Position numbers and translations under genes: made by a program. The notes below the pieces were generated by a model. It had not been told where the DNA came from. It saw only the letters and a program-made list of their open reading frames with translations, and did not search any database. This document shows positions 49,975-61,172 of a stretch of DNA of 64,000 nucleotides, one piece after another. This DNA comes from Tetrahymena elliotti 4EA (taxonomy: Eukaryota > Ciliophora > Oligohymenophorea > Hymenostomatida > Tetrahymenidae), in the NCBI GenBank assembly GCA_000231825.2, contig JH720360.1, forward strand, positions 426,579 through 490,578, given 5' to 3'. The stretch's first letter is position 1, and each line of letters begins with the position of its first letter.

Positions 49975-50850
49975 ATTTACATAATCAACCAAAATAAACA
50001 ATTTACTGATACCATACGATTCTACAAGAGAATTTTAGTTAAGAGTAGAATTAATTTGAAAATTAAGTAATGTAGCTGTATGAGTAAAATTTTGAGTAAC
50101 ATATTTAACTTGGTCTTGAAAGGAAGCTCTTCCGCAAATTTTACTAGAACCTTCAGCTGAGCTTCTTTCTGGTAGCTGTAGCCTTTTATATTAGCATCTA
50201 CAATCATTTAGACAGATTTATTGTTCCTGTTATATATTTTATGCAGTGGGTAACCTACTAATACCAACCAAAGAGGTGTGCTTAATTAATTTATAAGGAA
50301 ATAAATAGCAATGCAATTTGTATTAATCTACTTATATTACTGTCCAGTAAATTATATACTAATATAAGAGTTTACAGAACTTAAGTATTCTCCATCTAAA
50401 AGATTTTAACTTCCACATATAGTCACCATAGTCTACTATGGTTAATTAGGTAACCTTGAAACCAAAATATTATATTCCTGTACTTCAAATTTCCTCTTCA
50501 TCACAGTTATTATACTGAATATACCTTAATACAAATAATATCCATATATTTAATTAATTTATAGCAATTAATTTTTAAAGCTTGTCTAAGTAACTAAATC
50601 TATATATTACTAACTGATAAACGGCAGGGTATATCCATCAAGTAATTAATATAAAAATTAGCAAAGAATATCCTTCAGGACAAGTATTTACACATTATTC
50701 ATTCTCAGCATATGAAACACGATTGTATTTACATGTGTTTTCATTTTTCTAGAGTTTATTGGACAAGACAGACAGTAATTTACTGTCAATCCATCAAAAA
50801 TTTCATTTAAAATAAGACTAGACAGTAAAAGAAATATCAGTACAAGTTGT
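49975..50850 (-). pseudogene. Colinear relic of an array gene (Cys-rich part plus PHWS domain 2)
   Basis: In minus-strand order: DGLTVNYCLSCPINS (about 50,790; intact copies have CLSCPL.S/CLACPSNS), then LLDGEYLSSVNSYIS (about 50,390; intact LLGGAYLSARNAQIS), then PLWLVLVGYPLHKI and NRNNKSVQMIVDANIK (about 50,280-50,190; intact PHWSVNIGYTLYKID, NENVQLIVDN). It ends with QVKYVTQNFTHTATLLNFQI and ESYGISKLFILVDYVN (about 50,110-49,980). The parts are in the correct order with remnant introns, but the frame breaks after VDANIK, the first Cys-rich exons are eroded, and nothing leads to the repeats or membrane module. Confidence 0.75.
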
Positions 50851-52084
50851 AAAATTTTTGAAAAAAAAAACTAATTCTTCATAATATTATTTATTATATT
50901 ATATTAATATGTGTAAACAAATAAATCTCTTAAATTTATTCTTCAACAAATTTGTTTTGCTATCCTTAAAAATATTAGCTAAATAAATTGATTAATATTT
51001 GGATGAGTAAGTAGTAAAACTATTCTCAAAAAAGCTTTTGAGGAAAAGATTATCTTTTCCATATTTAATAAAAGTACCAGTATAAACAGCTCTCTATTAA
51101 ATTTTCTACACTTTCAAATAAATGAGAATGTAATAAAAAAACAAAACAGTATTACTGATGGATTAGTTCTAATGGTTAATTTAGATTATTTTGTAATGTT
51201 AGTAATAATAATTTACCAAGAAAAACATTTAGTCCAATTAAATCAGATAAGGCTAATTTGTCAACTAATTCTTAGAAAGGTGGATTTTATATTTTACTAA
51301 ATTGCGATTTTCTTTTTTATCAAGACAAATAAGATAATGATTATCACAAATTTAGGTTAATAATTCATATTTTGGGTAATAGTATATTAAAATATTTAAA
51401 AATTAAATGATTGATAGTCAAGATTGATCACTTGTTTGATTTATTTCCACAATAATTTTGTAAATACAGTTGATTAAATATCTTGAGTTAATTAGTATTA
51501 AAAAAAGAGAAGGTGTATCATAATATCTACTATTAACATATTTTTTATTTTACCTTAGCTGGCTAATATTTCCATCAAATTTTATAAATAGAAGATAAAC
51601 TTATTGATTTAACATTAGCAAGCTTCATGAGTTTAATATATTTTAAAGTGTAATTAATTTTAACTTCTCTTCAATTTTTTATGTAAATTAGCTTTTTTCA
51701 TTTTAAAAGAACATTTTAAAACAAATAATCCAAATTTAACCTGATCTTGCAAAAAAAAAACAAATATTTAAGTTACCGAAAATGGTAAACATTTTATAAT
51801 TAAGATTTATGAAAAAAATAATCTAAAAAATTTACTATCTAATATTCATATTTATTTTAAACATTCATATATTAGACTGATGACAAAATTAAAAAGTAAA
51901 ATAAAATAGAAATTTTAATAAAAGTTTTATGCAGTGGTGTTCTGAACAAGTTATTATATTGGATAACTTTTTTTTACTATACTATATTTAATTATTTATT
52001 GATTTTTCAAGCAACAAATTAATTTATTTTCATGTTCTTTTAATTAATTTTTTTCTTGAGGTTATTTGGATGGATTTTAATGTA
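50851..52084. other. Spacer between array relics
   Basis: AT-rich, no coding frame, no family similarity recognised. It is probably eroded flank of old array copies. Confidence 0.4.
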
Positions 52085-52400
52085 AAGTTTTAATTTACGA
52101 AATCAACAAAAATACACAATTTTTTGATACTGTAGTAGAGGAATTTAAGTTTGTGTAGAGTATTTAAATAAAGTGATTTCACTGTATAAGTAAAATTTTG
52201 AGTAGCAAATATAATTTTGTCTTTAAAAGAAACACTTTCGCAAGTTTAACTAGCACCGTCAGTTGATCTCCTGATTGTTGTAGCCTTTGCATTGCTATCT
52301 TCAATCATTTTTACAGATTTATTGTCCAAGTTATTTATTTTATAAAGTGTGAAATCTACTAATAGAGATCGATGAAGTAAGTACACTTAATTAATAAGGA
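52085..52400 (-). pseudogene. Relic of array-family PHWS domain 2
   Basis: The minus strand reads SRSLLVDFTLYKINNLDNKS, MIEDSNAKATTIRRSTDGAS, FKDKIIFATQNFTYTVKS and IKKLCIFVDFVN. This matches domain 2 of the intact genes (HWSVNIGYTLYKID, TTIRAYTDGG, DYIIYITKNFTH, IRELFVLVDYVK) along its whole length. The PHW motif is lost, and the segment between NFTY and LCIFVDFVN is frame-shifted and rearranged. No further exons follow. Confidence 0.7.
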
Positions 52401-53368
52401 AAAAATATTGACTTATTTTGACTTTTAATAATTACAAATATAATTTCATATATATACCTTTATTTCACAAATAATTTTAAGTTCAAATGGTATCTGATTG
52501 TATTAAAATAATATTTTTATTTTCATTTAAAAAAAGTTATATAAAAATAAAACTCTCTTTATAAATAAATACAAGTAATTAAATATTAACTCAAAATAAA
52601 ATGATTATTGATTTGAAAATGTAATATTTCATTTTCAAAAGGAGAATTGTTTTTATTTTTTAAAGTCTTCATATTTTAAAAATGAAATATTATTCAATAA
52701 GAAATATTGAAAAATTATAACATTTTTTTATTTAAAGACTGACATTTCAAAGAGACCAAAAAAAAAGGCTTTCTATTAGATAATTATTTTTAATTAAAAA
52801 TTAAAATTGGTGTAAAAATATGCTATTGAGCTAAAATAACAGTAAAGGGTAAATTATCAATTAAAATAGATTAATGATAATAAATTTTAAATTTAAACAA
52901 AGTAATTTTCTTATATCAATAATTACAAAAACTGGTTTTTAAAATTTACCTAAAAAGTTAGAAATACAAATTTTAATTTGTAAATAAAATTTACGCTTCA
53001 TTTTAAAAGAGTTACAAAATTTCTTCAGATAAAAATTTGTGAAATTAAAATTTTGTTTGGATTAAAAATTAAAGAGAAAGTGTATTAAAAGTTTTGTGAA
53101 TATCCATAAAAATAAAAATCTAAAAGAATATGGTAAAATTAAAAAGTAAAATAAAATTATTTTCTTGAGTTTTCTCCTCCTAAAGTTAAATAAAAATACA
53201 ACTCATTTTAAAAAATTCAAATTAATAGTAATTATTTTATGAGAGTAAAAATAGGAAAACATGCTTACATTCAATAAAAAATACTTTATAAATATAAAAA
53301 TATTTAAGGCTTCTTTTCAATTAAGTAAAATTTCAATGCAAATAAATGAGTAATTATTAACTAAACAT
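52401..53368. other. Spacer downstream of array copy 3
   Basis: AT-rich DNA between a domain-2 relic and the stop of copy 3; nothing recognised. Confidence 0.4.
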
Positions 53369-56300
53369 TCATTTTAACTTTTTTATAAAATATTCATTAG
53401 AAAAGAATTTCAAGAAATGAGTTAATTTATTTTCATTGTTTTAAGCATTCAGATATTTAATAGTAAAGATGTACTCAAAAAAGCCCAAAAGTTATTAAAA
53501 TATAAAGAAATCAACTCCAAAGATAATTCCATAATAAATACTCCAAGTCTAATCTTTCAAAAATTTTAAAGATTAAAGTTAAGGTACAAACCAAAAATAA
53601 CCTTCAATAGTTAGCATTGCAATAAAAAAAAATACTATTCCAGCAATAAATTTGAAAGATTTTCTCAGTAATATTGATTAAATAATTTTAAATGTTTATT
53701 TTATTGCCAAGCTGGCTAATAAAGCTAGAATTAAGAAGTACTACTAATTCTAATTTAAAATAAATAAATTGATTATTTTTATGATTTTCTGTAATAATCA
53801 ATTTTACCTTGTACACAAATTCAGTTGTTAAGAAAAATGCCTAGTATTTCAAAAATATCAAGGTAGATCTTGTAAATCTAGTATCTATTTAGTCATTAAA
53901 GTAAAATAAAGAAACCCATTCATTTCCTAACTTAATAATTCAAAAATATTTTAATTTTTACTTTAAAAATATGAGGACTCTATTTTATTTCATTCAAACC
54001 AAAAATTTTCCCATAAAAATGATAAAAGGGAATTTAATTATAAATTTGATAAACAAAAAATAAAATAAAAACCCCCATTTAAAGATTTAATTAAAATATT
54101 TACTATTGAGAACTTCAATATTTAATTAGCCTAATATTTCTAAAACTAAGGTTACACTATTTAAACTCCTTACTAATTCAATTCATCCTAATTTTAAGAA
54201 GAGCGTTAAGTAATAAGATTACTTTATGTCGGTCCAAGCTAACTTATACTTTTTATAAGATTAGGTGAATTTGAACTTAAATTTGGCTATGAACAGTCAA
54301 AATTTTAATTTTCTTTATTAACAAAATGTTATTTGAAAAAATTTTATCTTGATCTCCTGCTTTTTTTTACACTTTTCATTTTATCTAAATTTAATTTCAT
54401 TTAGATCTCAATAGTTTATTTTTATGTGTGCTATTCTAAATCATTTTATTAAAATGTTTCCTGTCTTGGATTTTAAATCTATGATTTTTCTTCACAAAAA
54501 TTTTGATTTTTTAATGAATTATTAACTAATCTTGGACTTATTTTAGACTCTTTATCACTGACTTCTTGTAAATGATGTGAGAAATTAAAAACAGATATTT
54601 AAGACTACTTTTTATCTAAAAAGTAGCCATAAATAGAAGAAACAATCCAAATAAGGCTTTTACCAATTAGAATATATAGTATTATTTGATATTAATATTT
54701 TATTGAATTACAATCCTCTTTAGAAGGACCAGTACATCCTAATTTACAAAAGTCATTACATTATTTACATTCTTTAGTATTTTCTTATTTATAGTAGGTT
54801 GAAGGGCAATTTGATACACATTAATTTTGATATAAAAATGTATTTCCGGAGCAAGAGAGACAGTTATTTTTATCAGGACCAGAGCAAGTGGAACATGAAG
54901 AATCACATTATGAACATTTTTGATTGTTTGTATTTTTATATTAATCTTAATTGCAATCTGATACACAAGTTTTACTGGCCTATTCATAAAATAAGTTTGG
55001 ACCCTAACAATCCAAGCAATTATTGTTGTTTGGTCCATCACAAGTTTTACATGATTAATGGCATTATTGGCATATTTTTGTGTTATTTTCTTTAAATAAA
55101 ATATTTGAATAATTAAAAAAATATATAAAAATTACATATTAAATTGAAAGTGTTAGAAGGGCAAGTAACAAAGCATTAATTAGACAGTAAATATAAGGAT
55201 CCGTTGCAGATTGTGCATGAATTTTAATCTCCTATTTTGTGAATATAAATAGATTAAATATTTCTCATACACTCATTGTTTTTTATTTGATATTACTTAA
55301 GTAATTTTAATTGTTTGCTTTTAAATTACCACGTTTTGAAACTATAAAGAATTTTTTAAAATAAAATAGATTATTTTACCTGGATTTTAACAATTAAAGC
55401 ATGTTGGATCACATTTCTTACAAATGTTAGTAGATGGTATAACAAAATAAGAATCATCACATTTTGGAATACATTAATTTATTTATAAAAATAATCCTTA
55501 ATTTTATTAAAAATTCATTATTTATATTTGTAATTCAAAATAACTTACCTTATCTACAACTTTTACAATTTTAAGAGGAACCACCATCACATGTCAAACA
55601 ATTTGGATCACATTATTTACATTCAATAGAACTGTCTTCAGAATATTGATCAGAATTACAGGTTTCCACACACTGATTAGATGAAGGTTCAAAATACCTT
55701 GGCAATTAGCAAGACTTACAATTATTAGAAGCTTTATCAGAACATGTAAAGCAAGTAGAATCGCAATTCGAGCATTCATTTTTTTGAGTATTTTAATAAT
55801 ATTTTACTGGGCAACTTGAAGTACACTGATTTTGGTATAAGTAAAGAGTTCCTGAGCATGTTAAACAATTAGTATTATCAGGACCTTAACAAGTTGTACA
55901 TGTAGAGTCACAAGGAGAGCAAGTTTAATTGTCTGTATTCTAATATTAATTTGTGCTACATTATGAAACACAAGTTTTTTAGCTTTCTTAATAAAATAAG
56001 CTTGGAGCTAAGCAGCTTAGGCAATCATTATTGTTAGCTCCATCACATGTTTTACAAGTAGCATCACAAGGTTAGCAAATATTATTATTAGTCTCTTAGT
56101 TTTTAAAAAAATATTAAAATATTTTAAAAAAAAAATTTTATTTTACATGTTAATTTAAAAGTATTTGATGGACAGCTATTCGAACACTAATTGGATGTCA
56201 GATATAATGTCCCTGAGCATTCTGTACAAGAATTTTCATCTCCTTTTTAATTTATTTAATTGTTTGTCAAATATTTCATTTTTATTATATTTTAAATTTT

Positions 56301-58396
56301 AAGGTAAAAAAATTTAAGGTAAAAAAGAATAAAAACCTGGGCTTTAACAATTATAGCAAGATGTGTGGCAAATTTAACACTATAAATTTGATGTATTAGG
56401 CCAATATGAAGTAGGGCAATTACTTTTGCAAGATTTATCTGGATTTAAATAAGTACTTGGTTTACAAGTTAAGCAAGAGGTGCTACTTTCTATTAATTTT
56501 TAAAAGAATAAATATTGATAAATTTAAAAATTGTTTTGACATAAATTTAATTTATTAAAAAAATATTGAATTTTAGTAATTTTGATCTAAATTAATTATT
56601 TATTTACAAGGTTGTGAGCAAGTTAAGCAAGTAGAATCACATGGCTGGCAAATTTTATTTGGATCAGAAGCAAATCCTTCTGGACAAACTGCTACACATT
56701 CAATGTTATATTGAAAATAAGTTGATTAGCATTAGGAACACCCTGAAGCATTACAAACAGCGCAATTAGGAGGACACTTATTAAATAATAATAAGATTAA
56801 AAGATAAATAAAAAACTTTACTAATTTTTTTTTACATAATCTACAAGGACAAATAATTCTCTTATTCCAAATGATTCATCAAAAGGATCTCCATCCAAAC
56901 TAGTTTTAATGAGCAAGTTAAGGGTTGTGCTCGTATGAGTAAAATTTTTAGTAATATATATAATTTAGTCATTATATTAGACTAATCCACAAAAATTTAC
57001 TCCTCCGTCTGTATAGGCTCTAATTGTCGTTACTTAAACAGTATTATCTACAATCAATTAAACATTTTCATTATCCCATGAATCAATTTTATACAAAGTA
57101 TATCCTATATTTACAGACCAGTGAGGCTAACTATAAATAAAAAATTAACTAATCAAAACTATAATTTTTTAAATATGATATATTTACATAGCAGTAAATT
57201 ATCTAGAAATTTAAGCATTTCTAGCACTTAAATATGCCCCACCCAGTAGTGATTTACTGACACAAAAAGTTGTTAATGCTCCGCTGCTTGCTGCTCTATT
57301 CCCTAGAAATCCAGATATCTATAGACCTGCTCCTCTGATTTCAGATTCTCCAAAAAATGTATCAAACATACTTTACAATAAATAACCTCCATCTTGATGA
57401 ATTAAATAAGAATTTAATGAATAAAAGAAACAAGTATAATCTAAATTTACAGCTTGTTTTAGATTTTAAATCTATGCATTATTATCCTGTTAATGTTGAA
57501 TATGATGGACAACTTGAAACACAATAATTATTTAGCAAATAAAAACCTGATTTGCATGCAGTGCAAAAACCATTTGAGCAAATATTGCAAGATGTACTAC
57601 TGCAAAAATCCTAAACACAAATTTGTTAAGTAGAATCTTTTACATACCCTGCTAAACAAGTTAGTATACATGAATTACTTTATGCTGAATAACCAGTATT
57701 GCATGTACAAATATTTCCGCTTTAGGAGGAATGTAAAGGGCAACTTAAACATTAATTACTAGAAGGCCCACTACATGTTAAGCAAGAATCATGACAAGTA
57801 TCGACATATAAAAAAAAATTTTTAAGAGCAAAACCTTCATTAGTTATAGGTTGATCCGTTTAAGATTAGATAGTGATAGTAGTAGTGGAACTTGAATGTG
57901 TAAAATTTCGATAGTAGAGAACTATCTCATCTCCATATACTTAAGTAGGTTAACATGATTTAAAGCCACCTTCAACATTTGATTTGACATAAGTATCCGT
58001 ATTTCCTTCAATTATTACTTTTACATTATCAACTGGATCTAAAGATTGGTAAAGAACTAGATCAAATCGAATGGAGATGCTCCAATGGGGAGGAAGATCT
58101 GTAAATGACCTTATAGTTATATTGTCACCTTATCCAAAAGGTCCTAACATATTTTGATTAGCAAATTCCGATAAAACACTTGATCCACATGTAGCAACTT
58201 TGTTAGAGGACCACAAAACACTTGAGCTCGTAGTAAAAGATGAAATAAGTTCTGAAACTATAAGTAATTCATCTAGTAAAAAAATTAGTGACTAATACTT
58301 AAAATAATTGAAATAATTTTTAGAAGAAGAGATGATACCTGCATAAATGATATTTATATGAGAAAGAATTAAGAATGCTATAAGTTTAAGTGCCAT
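53369..58396 (-). CDS. Large Cys-rich surface membrane protein, array copy 3
   Basis: Start ATG 58396-58394 (signal peptide MALKLIAFLILSHINIIYA); stop TGA 53371-53369. Exon 1 is 58 bp, followed by a roughly 70-bp intron. Domain 1: MLGPFGQGDN, LPPHWSISIRFDLVLYQS, YGDEIVLYYRNFTHSSST, NEGFALKNFFLYVDTCHDS. Cys-rich: CLTCSGPSSNQCLSCPLHS, NICTCNTGYSAQSN. Linker exon: YGGYLLQSMFDTFFGESEIR and LLGGAYLSARNAQIS. Domain 2 (about 57,125-56,830): PHWSVNIGYTLYKIDSW, TTIRAYTDGGVNFCG, YITKNFTHTSTT, ESFGIRELFVLVDYVK. The furin-like repeats include CDATCKTCDGANNNDCLSCL and CDSTCTTCQGPDNTNCLTC. The 3' part codes a membrane helix, a polar loop, and helices such as GNEWVSLFYFND, FLKYQAFFLTTEFVY and IAMLTIEGYFWFVPQ. 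It appears intact in the parts read; function unknown. Confidence 0.8.
55211..55621. repeat. Segment apparently identical to 63590-64000 (exons plus introns)
   Basis: Reading the two blocks side by side with an offset of 8,379 bp, I found no difference from TGTGCATGAATTTTAATCTC to CACATTATTTACA, including at least two complete introns. Upstream of the block the two genes differ at many positions. Confidence 0.9.
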
Positions 58397-60174
58397 TATC
58401 TCTAAAAGTAATTTATTTGATTGATTATTTTCCACTTTTTTTATATTTTGGTTTTTAAGATAAAATTTATAGTAAGGAATATTATAAATTTATTTATTTA
58501 TTAGAAATTTTATCTTGCAGCTTTGAATTTGAAGATAATTTTATGTTTTAGAAAAAATATTCTTATAATTTATGAATGGAATACTTTGAATAATTACATT
58601 TTTTAATCTATCTTAAAGGTACTCCAATACTTTTGAGTTAAATTATGTAGAGCAAATTGTGTATTTTACCCCCCCTCTCATAGGGAGAATATAATATAAT
58701 AATATAATTTCTAAATGAATGAATGAGAGGGGGTAGAAATACTTTTTAAAAAAATCAATACTTGAACCTTGATTAATTCTATTGAAATCAATTATGCTTT
58801 AGTGGATGTAATTAGATATTAAATTCTATTATGGTATTAAAAACCAATTAAATTTATATTTGGCATTTAAATTTCAAGCTTTTATTTTCAAATGTAAAGA
58901 AGAACACTTTCAGAACAATAAAGTTAAAAGAATGATCTTTTGTTATACGAACGACAAATTTATATATTCTTGTGTTAGAAAATTTTTTTAATTTTTTTCT
59001 TTAGATACAAAGTAGATTTAAACATCAACCTAACAAATCTTCATTGAGAAAAATATAAGAATATTTTATTTTATTTTTGATCTTTCTTTACAAAATCAAA
59101 CAAAAAGAAAATGTATTTTTTTGGAAATTATAAATTTGATTGTATTTTTTAAATAAATTTTTGTATGATGATGATAATATTAAAAGCGTTAAATAACTAA
59201 ATTTACAATTAATTGAACTTTTTGACTGACATTTAACTGAAGATTTTCTTTTTAAAAATAACTTAACATTTTATCATAATACCAAAATAAAGTTCAGACT
59301 TAATAAGAATTGGTCAAGGATTAATTTTGTATTTTTTTGTATGAAAATAGTTGTAAGCTAAATGTCTGAAAAACTCCTTGAATAATTTATAGCAGCAAGC
59401 TAAAGAATGTGAAGGTAAGATAAAGATAGAGAAATAACTTAAAGCAAAGATTAATCAAAATTATTCGGGGAAATAATCTTTTAAATTAACTCATAGATTT
59501 TTATAAATAGTATAGAAAGAAAAAATTCTGTTCTTCAAAATTTGAAAATTTAAAAAAAATAATTTAGATCAAATTAGAAAAATTTTATTGTTATCACTGT
59601 ATTTAAATGCTTTACATGAAGTAATTTATTTAGTAGGTCTAAATTAAATTCATCAGCAAAAGAAAATTTATCTTGTTTTTCCAGCACAGCTACTATTAAT
59701 TTTTTGTTATTTTTAGTATATCATGGTGATTTGTGTTTTGGTTTTGATGCAATAATTAAAATAATCTTCATAATTGATAAATGATATGCAGAAATAAAAC
59801 TTTTAAATTTAGATTTTTTGTATTTTTATCATTATTGATAATAATTACTTTACCTAATAATTTTTTAATTAGATCATCTTTTCTAAAAAAAAATTATTTT
59901 TTAAGATACTTCTAAGTCAGAAAAATGATTTTGCTATTATAAAAACAAAGAAAATAAATGAAATTTTATTTTATTTTCGTTTTTATATAAAATACTTATT
60001 TACCATTGATTCTCATAAATTTAGTACTTCATTAATTAAGGATTATTTTCAAAAAAAGTATGACTAAAAATTTAGAAAAAATTTGTTTTAAAAATACCAT
60101 AATTTTAATTATTGAGAATCCATGGTATTATTTATTTCTCAATTTTGATAATAATAGTAATATTTAAATATTTT
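58397..60174. other. Intergenic, upstream of array copy 3
   Basis: About 1.8 kb of AT-rich DNA. It contains the C/G-rich inverted repeat at 58,667-58,735 (listed) and otherwise no coding frame or family relic that I can see. Confidence 0.5.
58667..58735. repeat. C/G-rich inverted repeat
   Basis: The left arm TACCCCCCCTCTCAT (58667-58681) and right arm ATGAGAGGGGGTA (58723-58735) are complementary except for two extra Cs on the left. They flank a 41-bp AT-only loop rich in ATAATATAAT. In DNA this AT-rich a hairpin with a solid G/C stem stands out. It lies about 270-340 bp upstream of the copy 3 ATG and may be a regulatory or replication-related element; function unknown. Confidence 0.8.
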
Positions 60175-60640
60175 ATGGAAAATACGTATTTAAAGATAGC
60201 GAATATTTGTTAAAATACAATTAAACCAGCAGTAAATACTATTCCATAATCAATGCACCAAGTTTCATTCTTAAGAAATTTAAGATCCATAAGCTGAGGA
60301 AACCAAAAATACATATGCGCTCCAATTAAAGCTAAGAAAGTAATTATAATTATTCAAATAAAAGGAAATTTTAAACAATAAATATAGAAGTTCTATAAAC
60401 CACTACTTAATGGTCCACTTAAATATCAGAAATGATATTAAGAGATAATATGATTGCTATTTAAAATTAATAAAATATTTCAAAAATTAAATGAAATAAT
60501 TATTGATTTATTTATTAAATAAATGAGCTCTGTAGATAAAAAGAAATCTTGATATTTCAAAAATATTAAAGTTACTTCTGTTATTCTGATTAAATTTTCA
60601 TGATGAAAGTAAAATAATAAAACCCACTTATTTCTTAACT
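60175..60640 (-). pseudogene. Orphan C-terminal transmembrane module of the array family
   Basis: The minus strand codes RNKWVLLFYFHHENLIRITE, VTLIFLKYQDFFLSTELI, then KFPFIQIIIITFLALIGAH, MYFWFPQLMDLKFLKNETW, CIDYGIVFTAGLIVFQQIF and AIFKYVFSIKYLNI. This aligns to the intact module (GNEWVSLFYF, TLIFLKYQAFFLTTEF, FWFVPQLQSLKFLKDQTW, YYGIIFGVDFFIFQQ, EYIFTIKYLN). No ectodomain, furin-like repeats or start lie upstream before copy 4's stop, so it is called a relic. Its frames are still open across both exons, so a short expressed multi-pass protein cannot be excluded. Confidence 0.65.
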
Positions 60641-61172
60641 CTTTTTATTATTATTTTAATTTATTTTAAAATAGAATTTAATTATTTCCTCTCGTAAATT
60701 TTCATAATTAATTTGCTTTAGCTGTATTAATTTATACTGCAATTTTTTTTTAAGAAAAGACCTTTTTGAGTATGAAGAATTATTTAATTAATTAATTTTA
60801 AAAATCATTTCTCAAGAATTAATCCGAATTTAACATTTCTAAAAAACAAATATTTAAGGTGTTAAAAGTGATTGAAATTTTATGGATATTTAATAATTAT
60901 TAAAAATAAAAATCAAAAAAAGAATAATTCATATACTATTTTAAACATTCGTGTTGGTATTAGGCTGATAATGTCAGATAATAAAATTATAAAATAAAAT
61001 AGAAATTATAATAAAATTAGTAATTATTTTATGAGAGTAAAACTAGGAAACATGCTTACATATTCAATAAAAATAAAATTGATAAATTAAAAATATTTTT
61101 AAGGATTTTTAAAAATATTTAAGGTTTCTTATAAATTAAATACAATTAAGCATGTATTTGTTCACTAGACAT
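60641..61172. other. Spacer between the orphan module and array copy 4
   Basis: AT-rich, no recognised feature. Notably no ectodomain sequence is present here to feed the orphan membrane module. Confidence 0.45.

Noticed and set aside
50266..50285. AAAGAGGTGTGCTTA resembles the reverse complement of the Tetrahymena chromosome breakage sequence
   Set aside because: It matches only 12 of 15 positions, whereas functional breakage sites are nearly invariant, and it lies inside a relic of coding sequence that explains it.
54060..54090. AAAACCCCCATTTAAA runs (also near 44,565 and 61,875) as possible telomere-like C4A2 tracts
   Set aside because: Each is a single run at the same exon end of three array paralogues, just before an intron donor; there is no tandem CCCCAA.
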